From IMG/VR virus record IMGVR_UViG_3300044630_002434, positions 1 to 64,000 of that record: 64,000 nt of DNA; one strand, written 5' to 3'. The notes under the pieces are model-generated. The model had not been told where the DNA came from and searched no databases. It worked only from the letters and a program-made list of their open reading frames with translations. The number at the start of each line of letters is the position of its first letter. The stretch's first letter is position 1. Position numbers and translations under genes: made by a program. This DNA comes from a virus. Shown piece after piece: positions 47,850-53,980 of this stretch.

Positions 47850-48881
47850 CTAAATCCTTGCTGGCTTATACTCCGCACCAAACACTCGCGACAAAACATC
47901 TGCCACGATTGGTCTGTCCATCTCTGGTGCAGAAGCAAGTAAGTTCGAGATACCAAACGGAACCCCGAATGTTGTAACGATGTCGCGAAACGCTAGGAGT
48001 TCGCGCATCTGTGGAGCCCAAGATACTTCACCAGACTCTTGCTTCTTAGCAAGGTTCTGCGCAACAGTAACTAGGTTGCTAGGTACACCTAAGGTGCGAG
48101 CAAGTGACCAGTCAGTTGCCATCTCTGCTTGAACAGTAAAGCGAGATAGTAACGCTTCTGAAAGTCGTACCCCCGGAGCATTAGGGTTAGTTGCGCCCAC
48201 GACATAGAAGTCAGGGTGAACCTTGACAGTACCTCTATCTGGATTAGCAGTAACAGTAATTTCGCCACGTCCATCCATTGCGCCATACAAACCTGAAAGT
48301 TGCTTAGGGTCAATCAGACCAATTTCGTCAATAAACAAAACCGCACCTTCCTCTGCTGCTCGTACAAGTGGACCATCTACCCACTCGAAACCACCTGATG
48401 GATTCTGTACGAAACCACCAAGGAAGTCTGACATTTCAATGTCAGCAGTTCCAAGCACTGTGTACATGTTTCCAGCAAACGCTGCTTCGACTAATGCAGT
48501 CTTACCAGTTCCCGGTGCGCCATAAAGCAACGCGAACATTGGCGAACCAACTTTGTCTGTAACAGCCAAGGTAGTTGCTTCACGAGCCTTGCGTAGTGTC
48601 GCAACATCTTGATGCTCGCCCCAAGTTCGAGCGTGGTACACACTTCCATTTGGGCGAGTGTATTGACTACCACTTGACTCAAGTGTTACACCTGATGTTG
48701 TGATTGGTGTCGCTACGCGAGCCACGCGAGGTGCGCGTTCTACGAAACGACCTTGTGGTGATACCTGCGAGATTACTCTCATAGATGCTTCTGGTGATAC
48801 TGACTGCGCAACCATGTCGTCTAACATGGAAGTGAATTCAGTTCCCCACTTTGAATAAATTTCATTTTCTTTGATGCTCAT
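47850..48881 (-). CDS. MoxR/CobS-like AAA+ ATPase
   Basis: 343 residues. Walker A GAPGTGKT at 121-128, Walker B VLFIDEI at about 181-187, sensor-type VVGATNPNAP near 235 and the arginine-rich LSEALLSRFTVQ after it, as in MoxR and CobS dynein-related ATPases. AAAGGGACTGAAAATT precedes the ATG. It lies downstream of the 49365 gene and upstream of the VWA gene, all in one direction, and together they form the cassette's largest functional set. Confidence 0.88.
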   Translation of the reverse strand: MSIKENEIYSKWGTEFTSMLDDMVAQSVSPEASMRVISQVSPQGRFVERAPRVARVATPITTSGVTLESSGSQYTRPNGSVYHARTWGEHQDVATLRKAREATTLAVTDKVGSPMFALLYGAPGTGKTALVEAAFAGNMYTVLGTADIEMSDFLGGFVQNPSGGFEWVDGPLVRAAEEGAVLFIDEIGLIDPKQLSGLYGAMDGRGEITVTANPDRGTVKVHPDFYVVGATNPNAPGVRLSEALLSRFTVQAEMATDWSLARTLGVPSNLVTVAQNLAKKQESGEVSWAPQMRELLAFRDIVTTFGVPFGISNLLASAPEMDRPIVADVLSRVFGAEYKPARI

Positions 48882-48897
48882 AATTTTCAGTCCCTTT

Positions 48898-49365
48898 CTA
48901 CGCTGTGAACATTTCTGGATAAGATAATGCAGTTCGAGTCTGATTGATTCGATGCACGACCTTAGTTGGAGTCTTGCTGTTTGTTACGTCAGTCAAGTCT
49001 TTCTGTGAAACTTCCACAAAAAATGGCTTGCCAACGATTGTGCTACTAATTGAAACGCGCTTCATAAGCCACGCTAGTGTCTCAATTCGTCCCTCGCGAT
49101 GTTCATCTGATGTAGACCCTGTTACTGGGTCAACAAGTTGACGCTGGAGTGTTTGTATTTTCCATTGCTTCTTTGGTTGTGAAACCGAAAGACGACGATA
49201 GTAAGCACGTGCTATTGAGAAATTTCCATGTTCGTTCCAACCATCTGGTGTAATGAACATCTGAAAAATCTGATGGTATTCATTTTTGAATTCCACATAC
49301 AAGGCAGTGCCTTGTACTTTCTTTTCTGGGTCTGTAAGCAGACCAAGAGGTGTTTCTAGTGACAT
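48898..49365 (-). CDS. Protein of unknown function linked to the MoxR-VWA genes
   Basis: Start at the ATG at 49365 (GGGAAGGAAACACTC upstream). 155 residues. Central ALYVEFKNEYHQIFQMFITPDGWNEHGNFSIARAYYRRLSVSQ is aromatic and strand-rich; the second half is basic (LAWLMKRVSISSTIVGKPFFVEV). The 16-base gap to the ATPase suggests a co-expressed substrate or adaptor. Not recognised. Confidence 0.7.
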   Translation of the reverse strand: MSLETPLGLLTDPEKKVQGTALYVEFKNEYHQIFQMFITPDGWNEHGNFSIARAYYRRLSVSQPKKQWKIQTLQRQLVDPVTGSTSDEHREGRIETLAWLMKRVSISSTIVGKPFFVEVSQKDLTDVTNSKTPTKVVHRINQTRTALSYPEMFTA

Positions 49366-49409
49366 GAGTGTTTCCTTCCCTTTATGTCTTTGTCCCTGTG
49401 ACAAGTCTT

Positions 49410-49438
49410 ACTTTAGCATAACTCTATGATGTAGTCAA
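49410..49438 (-). promoter_or_regulatory. Promoter and hairpin leader for the 49365-MoxR operon
   Basis: TTGACT, 17 bases, TAAAGT. Leader hairpin TTGTC-ACAGG-GACAA. Confidence 0.75.
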
Positions 49439-49440
49439 AT

Positions 49441-49474
49441 CGGGGTAGGAGTTTTTCTAAGGAGACCTACCCCG
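49441..49474 (-). terminator. Hairpin after the 49488 gene
   Basis: CGGGGTAGG and CCTACCCCG pair around a 16-base loop on the minus strand; the next promoter's -35 starts directly after it, so a T-run is missing. Confidence 0.6.
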
Positions 49475-49487
49475 ACCTGACCCCTAA

Positions 49488-49820
49488 CTACTTAGCGACA
49501 ATGATGTCGTAAGTAGAAACCTTGGCGCATTGTTCATACGCTTCGGGGTTCGACAACTTCAACTTCTCGGAGTCGATAGTCGTGCGAGAGCGTGGTGCGA
49601 GTTCAACCACTGGTAAACCCTTGACAGTACCTGTCTTGGCTGAACCAATGAGTTCGCGAATAGCATTGTCAATTTCTGACTTTGCCTTTTCGAGTTCCTT
49701 GATTGCAAGTTTTGCGTTAGCAAAATCTGCAAGCAGGTTCGCGATGTTGGTGTCGTCCAATTCAACAGTGGACGTTTCTGTGACAACCTGTGTTGTCGTT
49801 ACCTGTGTGCGTATGCTCAC
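49488..49820 (-). CDS. 110-residue coiled-coil protein (GTG start)
   Basis: GTG at 49820 with AAAGGGGAATCGCCAAA upstream. Residues about 24-60 form a coiled coil (ANLLADFANAKLAIKELEKAKSEIDNAIRELI), followed by a small domain with VELAPRSRTTIDSEKLKLSNPEAYEQCAK. The layout resembles small proteins encoded next to YqaJ-type phage recombinases, but no such nuclease is adjacent here, so the resemblance is only suggestive. Confidence 0.7.
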   Translation of the reverse strand: MSIRTQVTTTQVVTETSTVELDDTNIANLLADFANAKLAIKELEKAKSEIDNAIRELIGSAKTGTVKGLPVVELAPRSRTTIDSEKLKLSNPEAYEQCAKVSTYDIIVAK

Positions 49821-49874
49821 TTTGGCGATTCCCCTTTCAGGAGTATTCGATAGACCATCTAACGAACAGTTGCA

Positions 49875-49904
49875 ACTTTACACGATGTCCCTGACATTTG
49901 TCAA
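49875..49904 (-). promoter_or_regulatory. Promoter for the 49820 gene
   Basis: TTGACA, 18 bases beginning AATGTCAGG, TAAAGT. It lies inside the 22-codon frame at 49878-49946. Confidence 0.75.
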
Positions 49905-49946
49905 ATCGAGCGTGTCCACCCCAATTTCTTGGGCTGTTTCGTTCAT
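49878..49946 (-). CDS. Possible 22-codon leaderless gene
   Basis: ATG at 49946 seven bases after a TTACAT box, stop at 49878. It encodes MNETAQEIGVDTLDLTNVRDIV; the codons for DLTNVR are themselves the -35 and ATGTCAGG elements of the next promoter. Only the promoter geometry supports it. Confidence 0.3.
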   Translation of the reverse strand: MNETAQEIGVDTLDLTNVRDIV

Positions 49947-49953
49947 AGAACCA

Positions 49954-49982
49954 ATGTAACACACGAACCTGACAAAGCGCAA
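49954..49982 (-). promoter_or_regulatory. Leaderless-type promoter
   Basis: TTGCGC, 17 bases beginning TTTGTCAGG, TTACAT, then seven bases to an ATG. Confidence 0.55.
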
Positions 49983-49987
49983 CTTAT

Positions 49988-50009
49988 TTAGATAACGATT
50001 TGATAACGG
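49988..50009. repeat. GATAAC-type 22-bp repeat, copy 1
   Basis: TTAGATAAC, four bases, TGATAACGG. The same frame with different four middle bases occurs at 53895-53916 (18 of 22 identical). Confidence 0.6.
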
Positions 50010-50082
50010 ACCCGGAAATAAAAAATTTCAGTTCTGGGTTGTTGGAGGCAGGCTTCAATAAAAAATTTCAGTTTTAGGCAAA

Positions 50083-50128
50083 AAGAAACCCCCGTCCGAA
50101 ACTCGCTGGTTTCGATTTAACGGGGGCT
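50083..50128 (-). terminator. Intrinsic terminator after the 50134 gene
   Basis: Stem AGCCCCCGTTAAA...GACGGGGGTTTC enclosing a smaller GAAAC/GTTTC hairpin, then TTTTTGCC on the minus strand. Confidence 0.75.
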
Positions 50129-50133
50129 AATCT

Positions 50134-50331
50134 TTATGGGGTTTCTAGTTCTTGTTCCCACTTTATGGTGTCGTACATTCCCCAGATTTCATCATCTGTG
50201 AAGTTCTCGTGCAACCAGATAGAGGCGCGAGTCTGGGTTACTGGGTTTTCGTCTACTGGCTTAGCAGTTCCGAAGATGCTACCCATAAGGGCGTTGTATG
50301 CGTGTGCGTTTGCTTCATGCGGTTTGTTCAT
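50134..50331 (-). CDS. 65-residue small phage protein
   Basis: ATG overlaps the previous stop (ATGA). Helical (PHEANAHAYNALMGSIFG) then FTDDEIWGMYDTIKWEQELETP. Last gene of a four-gene coupled unit; unknown function. Confidence 0.65.
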   Translation of the reverse strand: MNKPHEANAHAYNALMGSIFGTAKPVDENPVTQTRASIWLHENFTDDEIWGMYDTIKWEQELETP

Positions 50332-50792
50332 ACTCCTACGGTAACACGAGGCACTGACATTTCTTCAGGTGTCCAAATGTAGGGGAGGTCACTTGGCGTA
50401 TCAGAAAAAAATTCAGAATAATACTCAGGTGCTTTCCGTAAAAGATTCGAACGGTGTGATTCGTGGAACGCTAGGTTTCCGATGAACCACGGCAAGCCTT
50501 CGTACCGCTTACCTTCGACCGTCAGTTCTCGCATCCGTTGCACGAAGTACGGTAACAGGTTGTCCACGTATCCGCGACTCTTCCACTCCGACGACATCGC
50601 TGAACCGTAGTACGCGAGCACGAACTCGTAACCCGTCCACATCTTGGTCGCGGGATGGTTCACCCATCCCTTGGTCTCGCCGTTAAGTGCCATCAGTATC
50701 TGCTTGGTCTCTACCCGTTGCTTCCCAAGCCGTCGGTAGTCCAATACGCTCGCCGTCTTCTCGAAGTCCGCGTATGGCAGGAACGTCTGCAT
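50328..50792 (-). CDS. MSMEG_6728-family pyrimidine-dimer-glycosylase-like protein
   Basis: Start at the ATG at 50792, overlapping the previous stop (TAATG). 154 residues. MQTFLPYADFEKTASVLDYRRLGKQRVETKQILMAL, GWVNHPATKMWTGYEFVLAYYGSAM and a C-terminal FHESHRSNLLRKAPEYY match the actinobacterial MSMEG_6728 family, which I recall as related to the T4 endonuclease V type (Pyr_excise). Role in repair is inferred from the family; catalytic residues are not obvious. Confidence 0.75.
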   Translation of the reverse strand: MQTFLPYADFEKTASVLDYRRLGKQRVETKQILMALNGETKGWVNHPATKMWTGYEFVLAYYGSAMSSEWKSRGYVDNLLPYFVQRMRELTVEGKRYEGLPWFIGNLAFHESHRSNLLRKAPEYYSEFFSDTPSDLPYIWTPEEMSVPRVTVGV

Positions 50793-50953
50793 TAGCGCTC
50801 GCCGTTCTCTCGAACTAGCGCGATTGCTCTCGCCATGCCTGCAGACCATCCGTCGTTGAACGCGACATCCACTTCGTTCTCTTCTTCAGCGTCCGTCATG
50901 TCTTCTTCGGTTACCCGTTCCCACTCCTCCATTAAAATTTCTAACAGCGTCAT
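50792..50953 (-). CDS. 53-residue acidic protein
   Basis: ATG at 50953 overlapping the previous stop (ATGA). Helical and acidic (LLEILMEEWERVTEEDMTDAEEENEVDV) with a C-terminal DGWSAGMARAIALVRENG. Coupled to both neighbours. Confidence 0.65.
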   Translation of the reverse strand: MTLLEILMEEWERVTEEDMTDAEEENEVDVAFNDGWSAGMARAIALVRENGER

Positions 50954-51111
50954 GCGGTCACGCCCGCCAACTTCCACGCCTTCTTTAGGTCGCGGTCGAA
51001 GTCGCGTTGCAGTTTAGCCCACGCCGTTTCGTCAAAAAGAATTGGGTGGACCTCTTGCTTGTTTCGGTTAAGTACTCGCCGTATAAAAGATTTCAGTTCT
51101 GTGTAGTTCAT
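50950..51111 (-). CDS. 53-residue basic protein
   Basis: ATG at 51111, AAAGGAGG 9 bases upstream; stop at 50950. MNYTELKSFIRRVLNRNKQEVHPILFDETAWAKLQRDF: basic and helical. First gene of the four-gene unit with the glycosylase-like gene. Confidence 0.65.
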   Translation of the reverse strand: MNYTELKSFIRRVLNRNKQEVHPILFDETAWAKLQRDFDRDLKKAWKLAGVTA

Positions 51112-51171
51112 GTTTTGGTTCCTCCTTTGCCAAGCAAGGCACGCCGTGTGCCTCGCCGTCTTGATGTATTA

Positions 51172-51200
51172 ACTTTATGATAAAAGTTTTTAGATGTCAA
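51172..51200 (-). promoter_or_regulatory. Promoter and hairpin leader for the 51111 unit
   Basis: TTGACA, 17 bases, TAAAGT. Leader hairpin GGCAC-ACGGC-GTGCC. Confidence 0.8.
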
Positions 51201-51474
51201 GCGCGTACTCTGGAAGTTCTAGACCTGCTCCGTTTAACGCTCGCCGTATTAAACCTTGCTGACGCGAGGTTGTCTGCGAGTATTTACCTACGTTCAGATA
51301 AGTAACCTGACGTTTTTCTGTGTTTACACTAGCCATCCGTGTTGAGTACGAGTAGATGTCGTAGATGATGTCGCCACTGGCATCAGACCACTTAGAGGCT
51401 TTCATGCTGTGACCGTGCTTGAATGGTTTAAACGCTGGAATAAATTCTTCTGCAATTTCTTTGTAACTAGGCAT
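51190..51474 (-). CDS. 94-residue conserved phage protein
   Basis: AGAAGGGAACTAAGAA before the ATG. DIIYDIYSYSTRMASVNTEKRQVTYLNVGKYSQTTSRQQGLIRRAL is a pattern met in many phage small proteins (strands around YSYxTRxA, then a TTSRxQ helix) without a known function. Single-gene cassette. Confidence 0.75.
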   Translation of the reverse strand: MPSYKEIAEEFIPAFKPFKHGHSMKASKWSDASGDIIYDIYSYSTRMASVNTEKRQVTYLNVGKYSQTTSRQQGLIRRALNGAGLELPEYALDI

Positions 51475-51516
51475 TTCTTAGTTCCCTTCTGTTGACGTGT
51501 CTCATCAACAAGAGCA

Positions 51517-51546
51517 ACTCTATCATACCAACCTGACATCCGTCAA
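51517..51546 (-). promoter_or_regulatory. Promoter and hairpin leader for the 51474 gene
   Basis: TTGACG, 18 bases beginning GATGTCAGG, TAGAGT. Leader hairpin TGTTGA-TGAGACACG-TCAACA. Confidence 0.75.
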
Positions 51547-51560
51547 CTCAGGGCACGCCG

Positions 51561-51908
51561 TTAAATTTCTTCAGGGTCAAGGTCAAAAAGATTTTCTTCG
51601 ACCATTCCCCAGAAAGTTTCGAAGGTCTTGGACTTCTCTTGAAGTTCCTCAATCGGTTCGTTGTACTCAACAACCGTTAGTTCAGGAACATGGTCCTCTT
51701 CGGGTTCGATGTGGTGGCTTTGGTAAATGTAGTCTCCGTCTTCGGTAATCAGGTACATGATTACGTACGCGCCACATTCGTTCTCGAATATGACTTGGTA
51801 CATTTTGGTCAACGGGTCGTAGATAGGGCATGACACAGAAAGCATGTCGTGCATGTAGGTCCCTTTGTGGATGATACGGCTTGGGTGAATCTTGTGGCGT
51901 TTGTTCAT
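51561..51908 (-). CDS. 115-residue acidic phage protein, probably leaderless
   Basis: Two starts are possible: the ATG at 51908, six bases after an AATACT box (leaderless), or the ATG at 51854, which has AAAGGG 6 bases upstream. The body is beta-rich (MYQVIFENECGAYVIMYLITEDGDYIYQSHHIEPEEDHV) and ends in an acidic helix. Not recognised. Confidence 0.65.
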   Translation of the reverse strand: MNKRHKIHPSRIIHKGTYMHDMLSVSCPIYDPLTKMYQVIFENECGAYVIMYLITEDGDYIYQSHHIEPEEDHVPELTVVEYNEPIEELQEKSKTFETFWGMVEENLFDLDPEEI

Positions 51909-51914
51909 ACCAGC

Positions 51915-51943
51915 AGTATTGCACGCCTGCCTGACATTTGCAA
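51915..51943 (-). promoter_or_regulatory. Leaderless-type promoter for the 51908 gene
   Basis: TTGCAA, 17 bases beginning ATGTCAGG, AATACT, six bases to the ATG. Confidence 0.7.
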
Positions 51944-52079
51944 ATCGGTCGGGGGCACGCCGTCATAAAAAATTTCAGTTTTTAATTTGCACGGATGGAT
52001 TTTACGGACCCCTCCCGGAAAATATAAAAAGGAGGCGGGTGTGGCCTGGCGGCTTCTTCCAGGCTCAGCGGCTATCCGT

Positions 52080-52157
52080 TTAAAAAATTACGTCGACAAT
52101 CAGTGCGGCTATGAGAAGCGCTCCAAGTAGCGCGAATGGAAACTTAAACTCGGTCAT
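52080..52157 (-). CDS. 25-residue membrane peptide
   Basis: ATG at 52157 inside the last codons of the previous gene, stop at 52080. MTEFKFPFALLGALLIAALIVDVIF is one hydrophobic helix. Tiny single-helix peptides of this kind occur near phage lysis genes; hairpins GCCTGG/CCAGGC follow it. Confidence 0.45.
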   Translation of the reverse strand: MTEFKFPFALLGALLIAALIVDVIF

Positions 52158-52311
52158 CGGTTGACTCGGCGGTTAGTAGGTTGAACAGTTCAGTCGCGCG
52201 GTTTGCTCTCGCCGTTACGCGGATGTGCTCTTCGCGGGTTTTGCATAGCGGGATGTCATCCGTTAAGTTCCGGGCTAGTTCTTCAGCAATCGCTAGTAAA
52301 TTATTCGGCAT
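52144..52311 (-). CDS. 55-residue helical protein
   Basis: The ATG at 52311 overlaps the end of the terminase-like gene by 11 bases; an earlier in-frame ATG at 52344 would add an Arg-rich start. Helical: NNLLAIAEELARNLTDDIP, EEHIRVTARANRATELFNLL. Unknown function. Confidence 0.6.
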   Translation of the reverse strand: MPNNLLAIAEELARNLTDDIPLCKTREEHIRVTARANRATELFNLLTAESTDDRV

Positions 52312-53287
52312 CCGTGCTCGCCGCCTGGCCGCCTGAGATGTCATCCGTTATTATATTTTCCGGGCTCTCTTCAGGATTGGATACAATCTCAGCATCCGTT
52401 ATCTCGTAGGTTTCAAACGCTTTTGCTTGGGACTCTTCTGGGGACAGGACGCTATAGACACTCGCCGCTCCTGCAGCAAGCCGTTGTAATCTTTCGGCAA
52501 CAATGACATGCGGTGGACGCGCATCGTTAACTTCGATGTCCACACTCAGGTCCGTTCCTCCGCGCACGCCTGCACGGTCAAGAATTTCTGTAGCGGCTTT
52601 AAGTTTTACGGGTTCCGACTCAGCGTTCTCCATCATATCTTCTAGAACGTCGACTGCGTATGGTGCGGCTTGGATGAGTTTGCGTCTCGCCCGTTCCACA
52701 TCTTCGCCCGGTTTGCGGACGGACTTTAAGTGGGCTCGGCACAAGCCGTCATCTTTGAGGCGACCCGATGCCCAAAGCATGCATCGCAAGCCGTCTTCCT
52801 TTACGGTTCGGCATCGAGTCGGAAGAACTGCGGGTTGCTTCCTTTCGCTCGCCGTTGGTTCGTTTTGCTCCGTTACCCACTTACGGGTCGCGCCGATAAC
52901 CCAAGGTGGGGAAATCTTCATGGCGGTGTCATCAAGGAGAAGGTCCACGCCCGTTAGGTAATCTGAATTATTATTTGAACCGTCAACTAAAAGCGGTCGC
53001 TTCTCAACCAGTGATAGGACACGCCGTTCGCGCATTGCCTCTGGAGACCGTGCGGCTATCATGCCCGTTGGGTTACCCGTTGCGTCGTAAACGGAATCCC
53101 AGTTGTAGTGGGCACGCCGTAATGTGGAACGGTTGTCGTAGGTGTCATCGCACACGCCCCGTTCGTGCTCTATGATACCGAGTTCCGAAAGGTCGGGGCG
53201 TAGGTCTAGTGGTGTATCAAGGCGTGGCGCTCTATCGGTTGGGTCATCTTTGGGACCCTCCGACTCGAATTTAATTACTTCGCTCAT
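52301..53287 (-). CDS. Small terminase subunit-like protein
   Basis: 328 residues. Middle part CRTVKEDGLRCMLWASGRLKDDGLCRAHL is a Cys/His segment (possible zinc site). Next, ARRKLIQAAPYAVDVLEDMMENAESEPVKLKAATEILDRAGVRGGTDLSVDIEV is the helical pattern of actinophage small terminase-like DNA-binding proteins, which recognise the packaging site and hand DNA to the large subunit. It is about 26 kb of small genes away from the portal, and no large terminase is next to it in the window. The assignment is by pattern only. Confidence 0.65.
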   Translation of the reverse strand: MSEVIKFESEGPKDDPTDRAPRLDTPLDLRPDLSELGIIEHERGVCDDTYDNRSTLRRAHYNWDSVYDATGNPTGMIAARSPEAMRERRVLSLVEKRPLLVDGSNNNSDYLTGVDLLLDDTAMKISPPWVIGATRKWVTEQNEPTASERKQPAVLPTRCRTVKEDGLRCMLWASGRLKDDGLCRAHLKSVRKPGEDVERARRKLIQAAPYAVDVLEDMMENAESEPVKLKAATEILDRAGVRGGTDLSVDIEVNDARPPHVIVAERLQRLAAGAASVYSVLSPEESQAKAFETYEITDAEIVSNPEESPENIITDDISGGQAASTDAE

Positions 53288-53405
53288 GTCTCGCCGTTCA
53301 ATAAAAAATTTCAGTTATCGTTCCACATTGTGAGACGACTTGCTCGCCGTTAAAAAATTTCAGTTTTCGCGTGCGGGGCAAGCCGCCTTCACCTGGAAGT
53401 TGTAA

Positions 53406-53612
53406 TTACTTTTTCTTGGGGGCGGGAGTCGCCGTCTTCTTCTTGGCGGGTGCCTTTTTAGCCGGGGCTTTCTTGGTTGGTGCCTTTGTTGCGGATGGTG
53501 CAACAATTGGTTCTGGGACTTTAAGGAACTTGCCGTCTTTGTCGCGTGGCATTTGTTCGGCGGCTTTGCGACGTGCGCGGCTGTTCAGGAAGTTCTTTAA
53601 TTTTTTAAGCAT
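53406..53612 (-). CDS. 68-residue lysine/alanine/proline-rich protein, histone H1-like tail
   Basis: Starts MLKKLKNFLNSRARRKAAEQMPRDKDGKFLKV and ends in repeats of KAPTKKAPAKKAPAKKK. The tail resembles histone H1 and actinobacterial HU C-terminal repeats, suggesting DNA or anionic-polymer binding. It lies directly after the holin gene in the same direction. Confidence 0.7.
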   Translation of the reverse strand: MLKKLKNFLNSRARRKAAEQMPRDKDGKFLKVPEPIVAPSATKAPTKKAPAKKAPAKKKTATPAPKKK

Positions 53613-53628
53613 GGAAGGGGGTTCCGTT

Positions 53629-53850
53629 CTAGTTTTTTGTCAGGGATGCGGACTCTGGGTCGCCGACCTGTGTGGATGCGATACTGGACAAAACGGACAA
53701 AAGAGCAGCGCCGAGTGAGACCTTTAGGGTGTCTACGGTTGCGATGGTAAAGATGCCAGCCATGTCTGAACCTGTGAGGGCAATGAAGGTCTGGGCAAAG
53801 GTTTTAATCGCTCTTTCGGCGAGGTCGTTCAAGAACTTTTTATTATACAT
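53629..53850 (-). CDS. Holin, r1t type
   Basis: 73 residues; CGGAGACATTTT before the ATG. MYNKKFLNDLAERAIKTFAQTFIALTGSD with a second hydrophobic segment VDTLKVSLGAALLSVLSSIAS and the end GDPESASL is the layout of actinophage r1t-family holins. It would make the membrane lesion that releases or triggers the lysin; no endolysin gene is visible here. A TTGACA-16-TATAAT pair straddles its start codon (TATAAT is codons 2-3). Confidence 0.82.
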   Translation of the reverse strand: MYNKKFLNDLAERAIKTFAQTFIALTGSDMAGIFTIATVDTLKVSLGAALLSVLSSIASTQVGDPESASLTKN

Positions 53851-53894
53851 AAAATGTCTCCGTTGTCAAATCCAGTGTGTATCTTTTATAACTA

Positions 53895-53916
53895 TTAGAT
53901 AACAAGATGATAACGG
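53895..53916. repeat. GATAAC-type 22-bp repeat, copy 2
   Basis: TTAGATAAC, four bases, TGATAACGG; partner of 49988-50009. It lies upstream of the holin gene. Confidence 0.6.
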
Positions 53917-53980
53917 TTTAAATCTCGGACGATTTTTTGGCGCGTGGAGAGACAGGCGAGCCGTTTTGCCCCTTCTATAA

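Larger units (their letters stand above)
28647..53365. repeat. Dispersed 14-bp motif AACTGAAATTTTTT, at least 20 copies
   Basis: Minus-strand orientation copies end near 33743 (TTTTT version), 34330, 35930, 36930, 38426, 40713, 41110, 42927, 44189, 44904, 45787, 45824, 50033, 50073, 51980, 53316 and 53365, and in gene gaps at 32593 and 33164. Plus-strand orientation copies start at 28647, 37551 and 41694. Degenerate relatives are at 29487-29538 and 30012-30025. Most lie about ten bases past a terminator and roughly 30-60 bases before the next -35 box. I saw none in 1-27 kb or 55-64 kb. Confidence 0.9.

Noticed and set aside
30466-51943. Equating the ATGTCAGG elements with mycobacteriophage L5 stoperators
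   Set aside because: Stoperators are asymmetric sites spread inside and between genes. Here the element has a fixed position next to the -35 box and tracks promoters, so it is better described as a promoter element.
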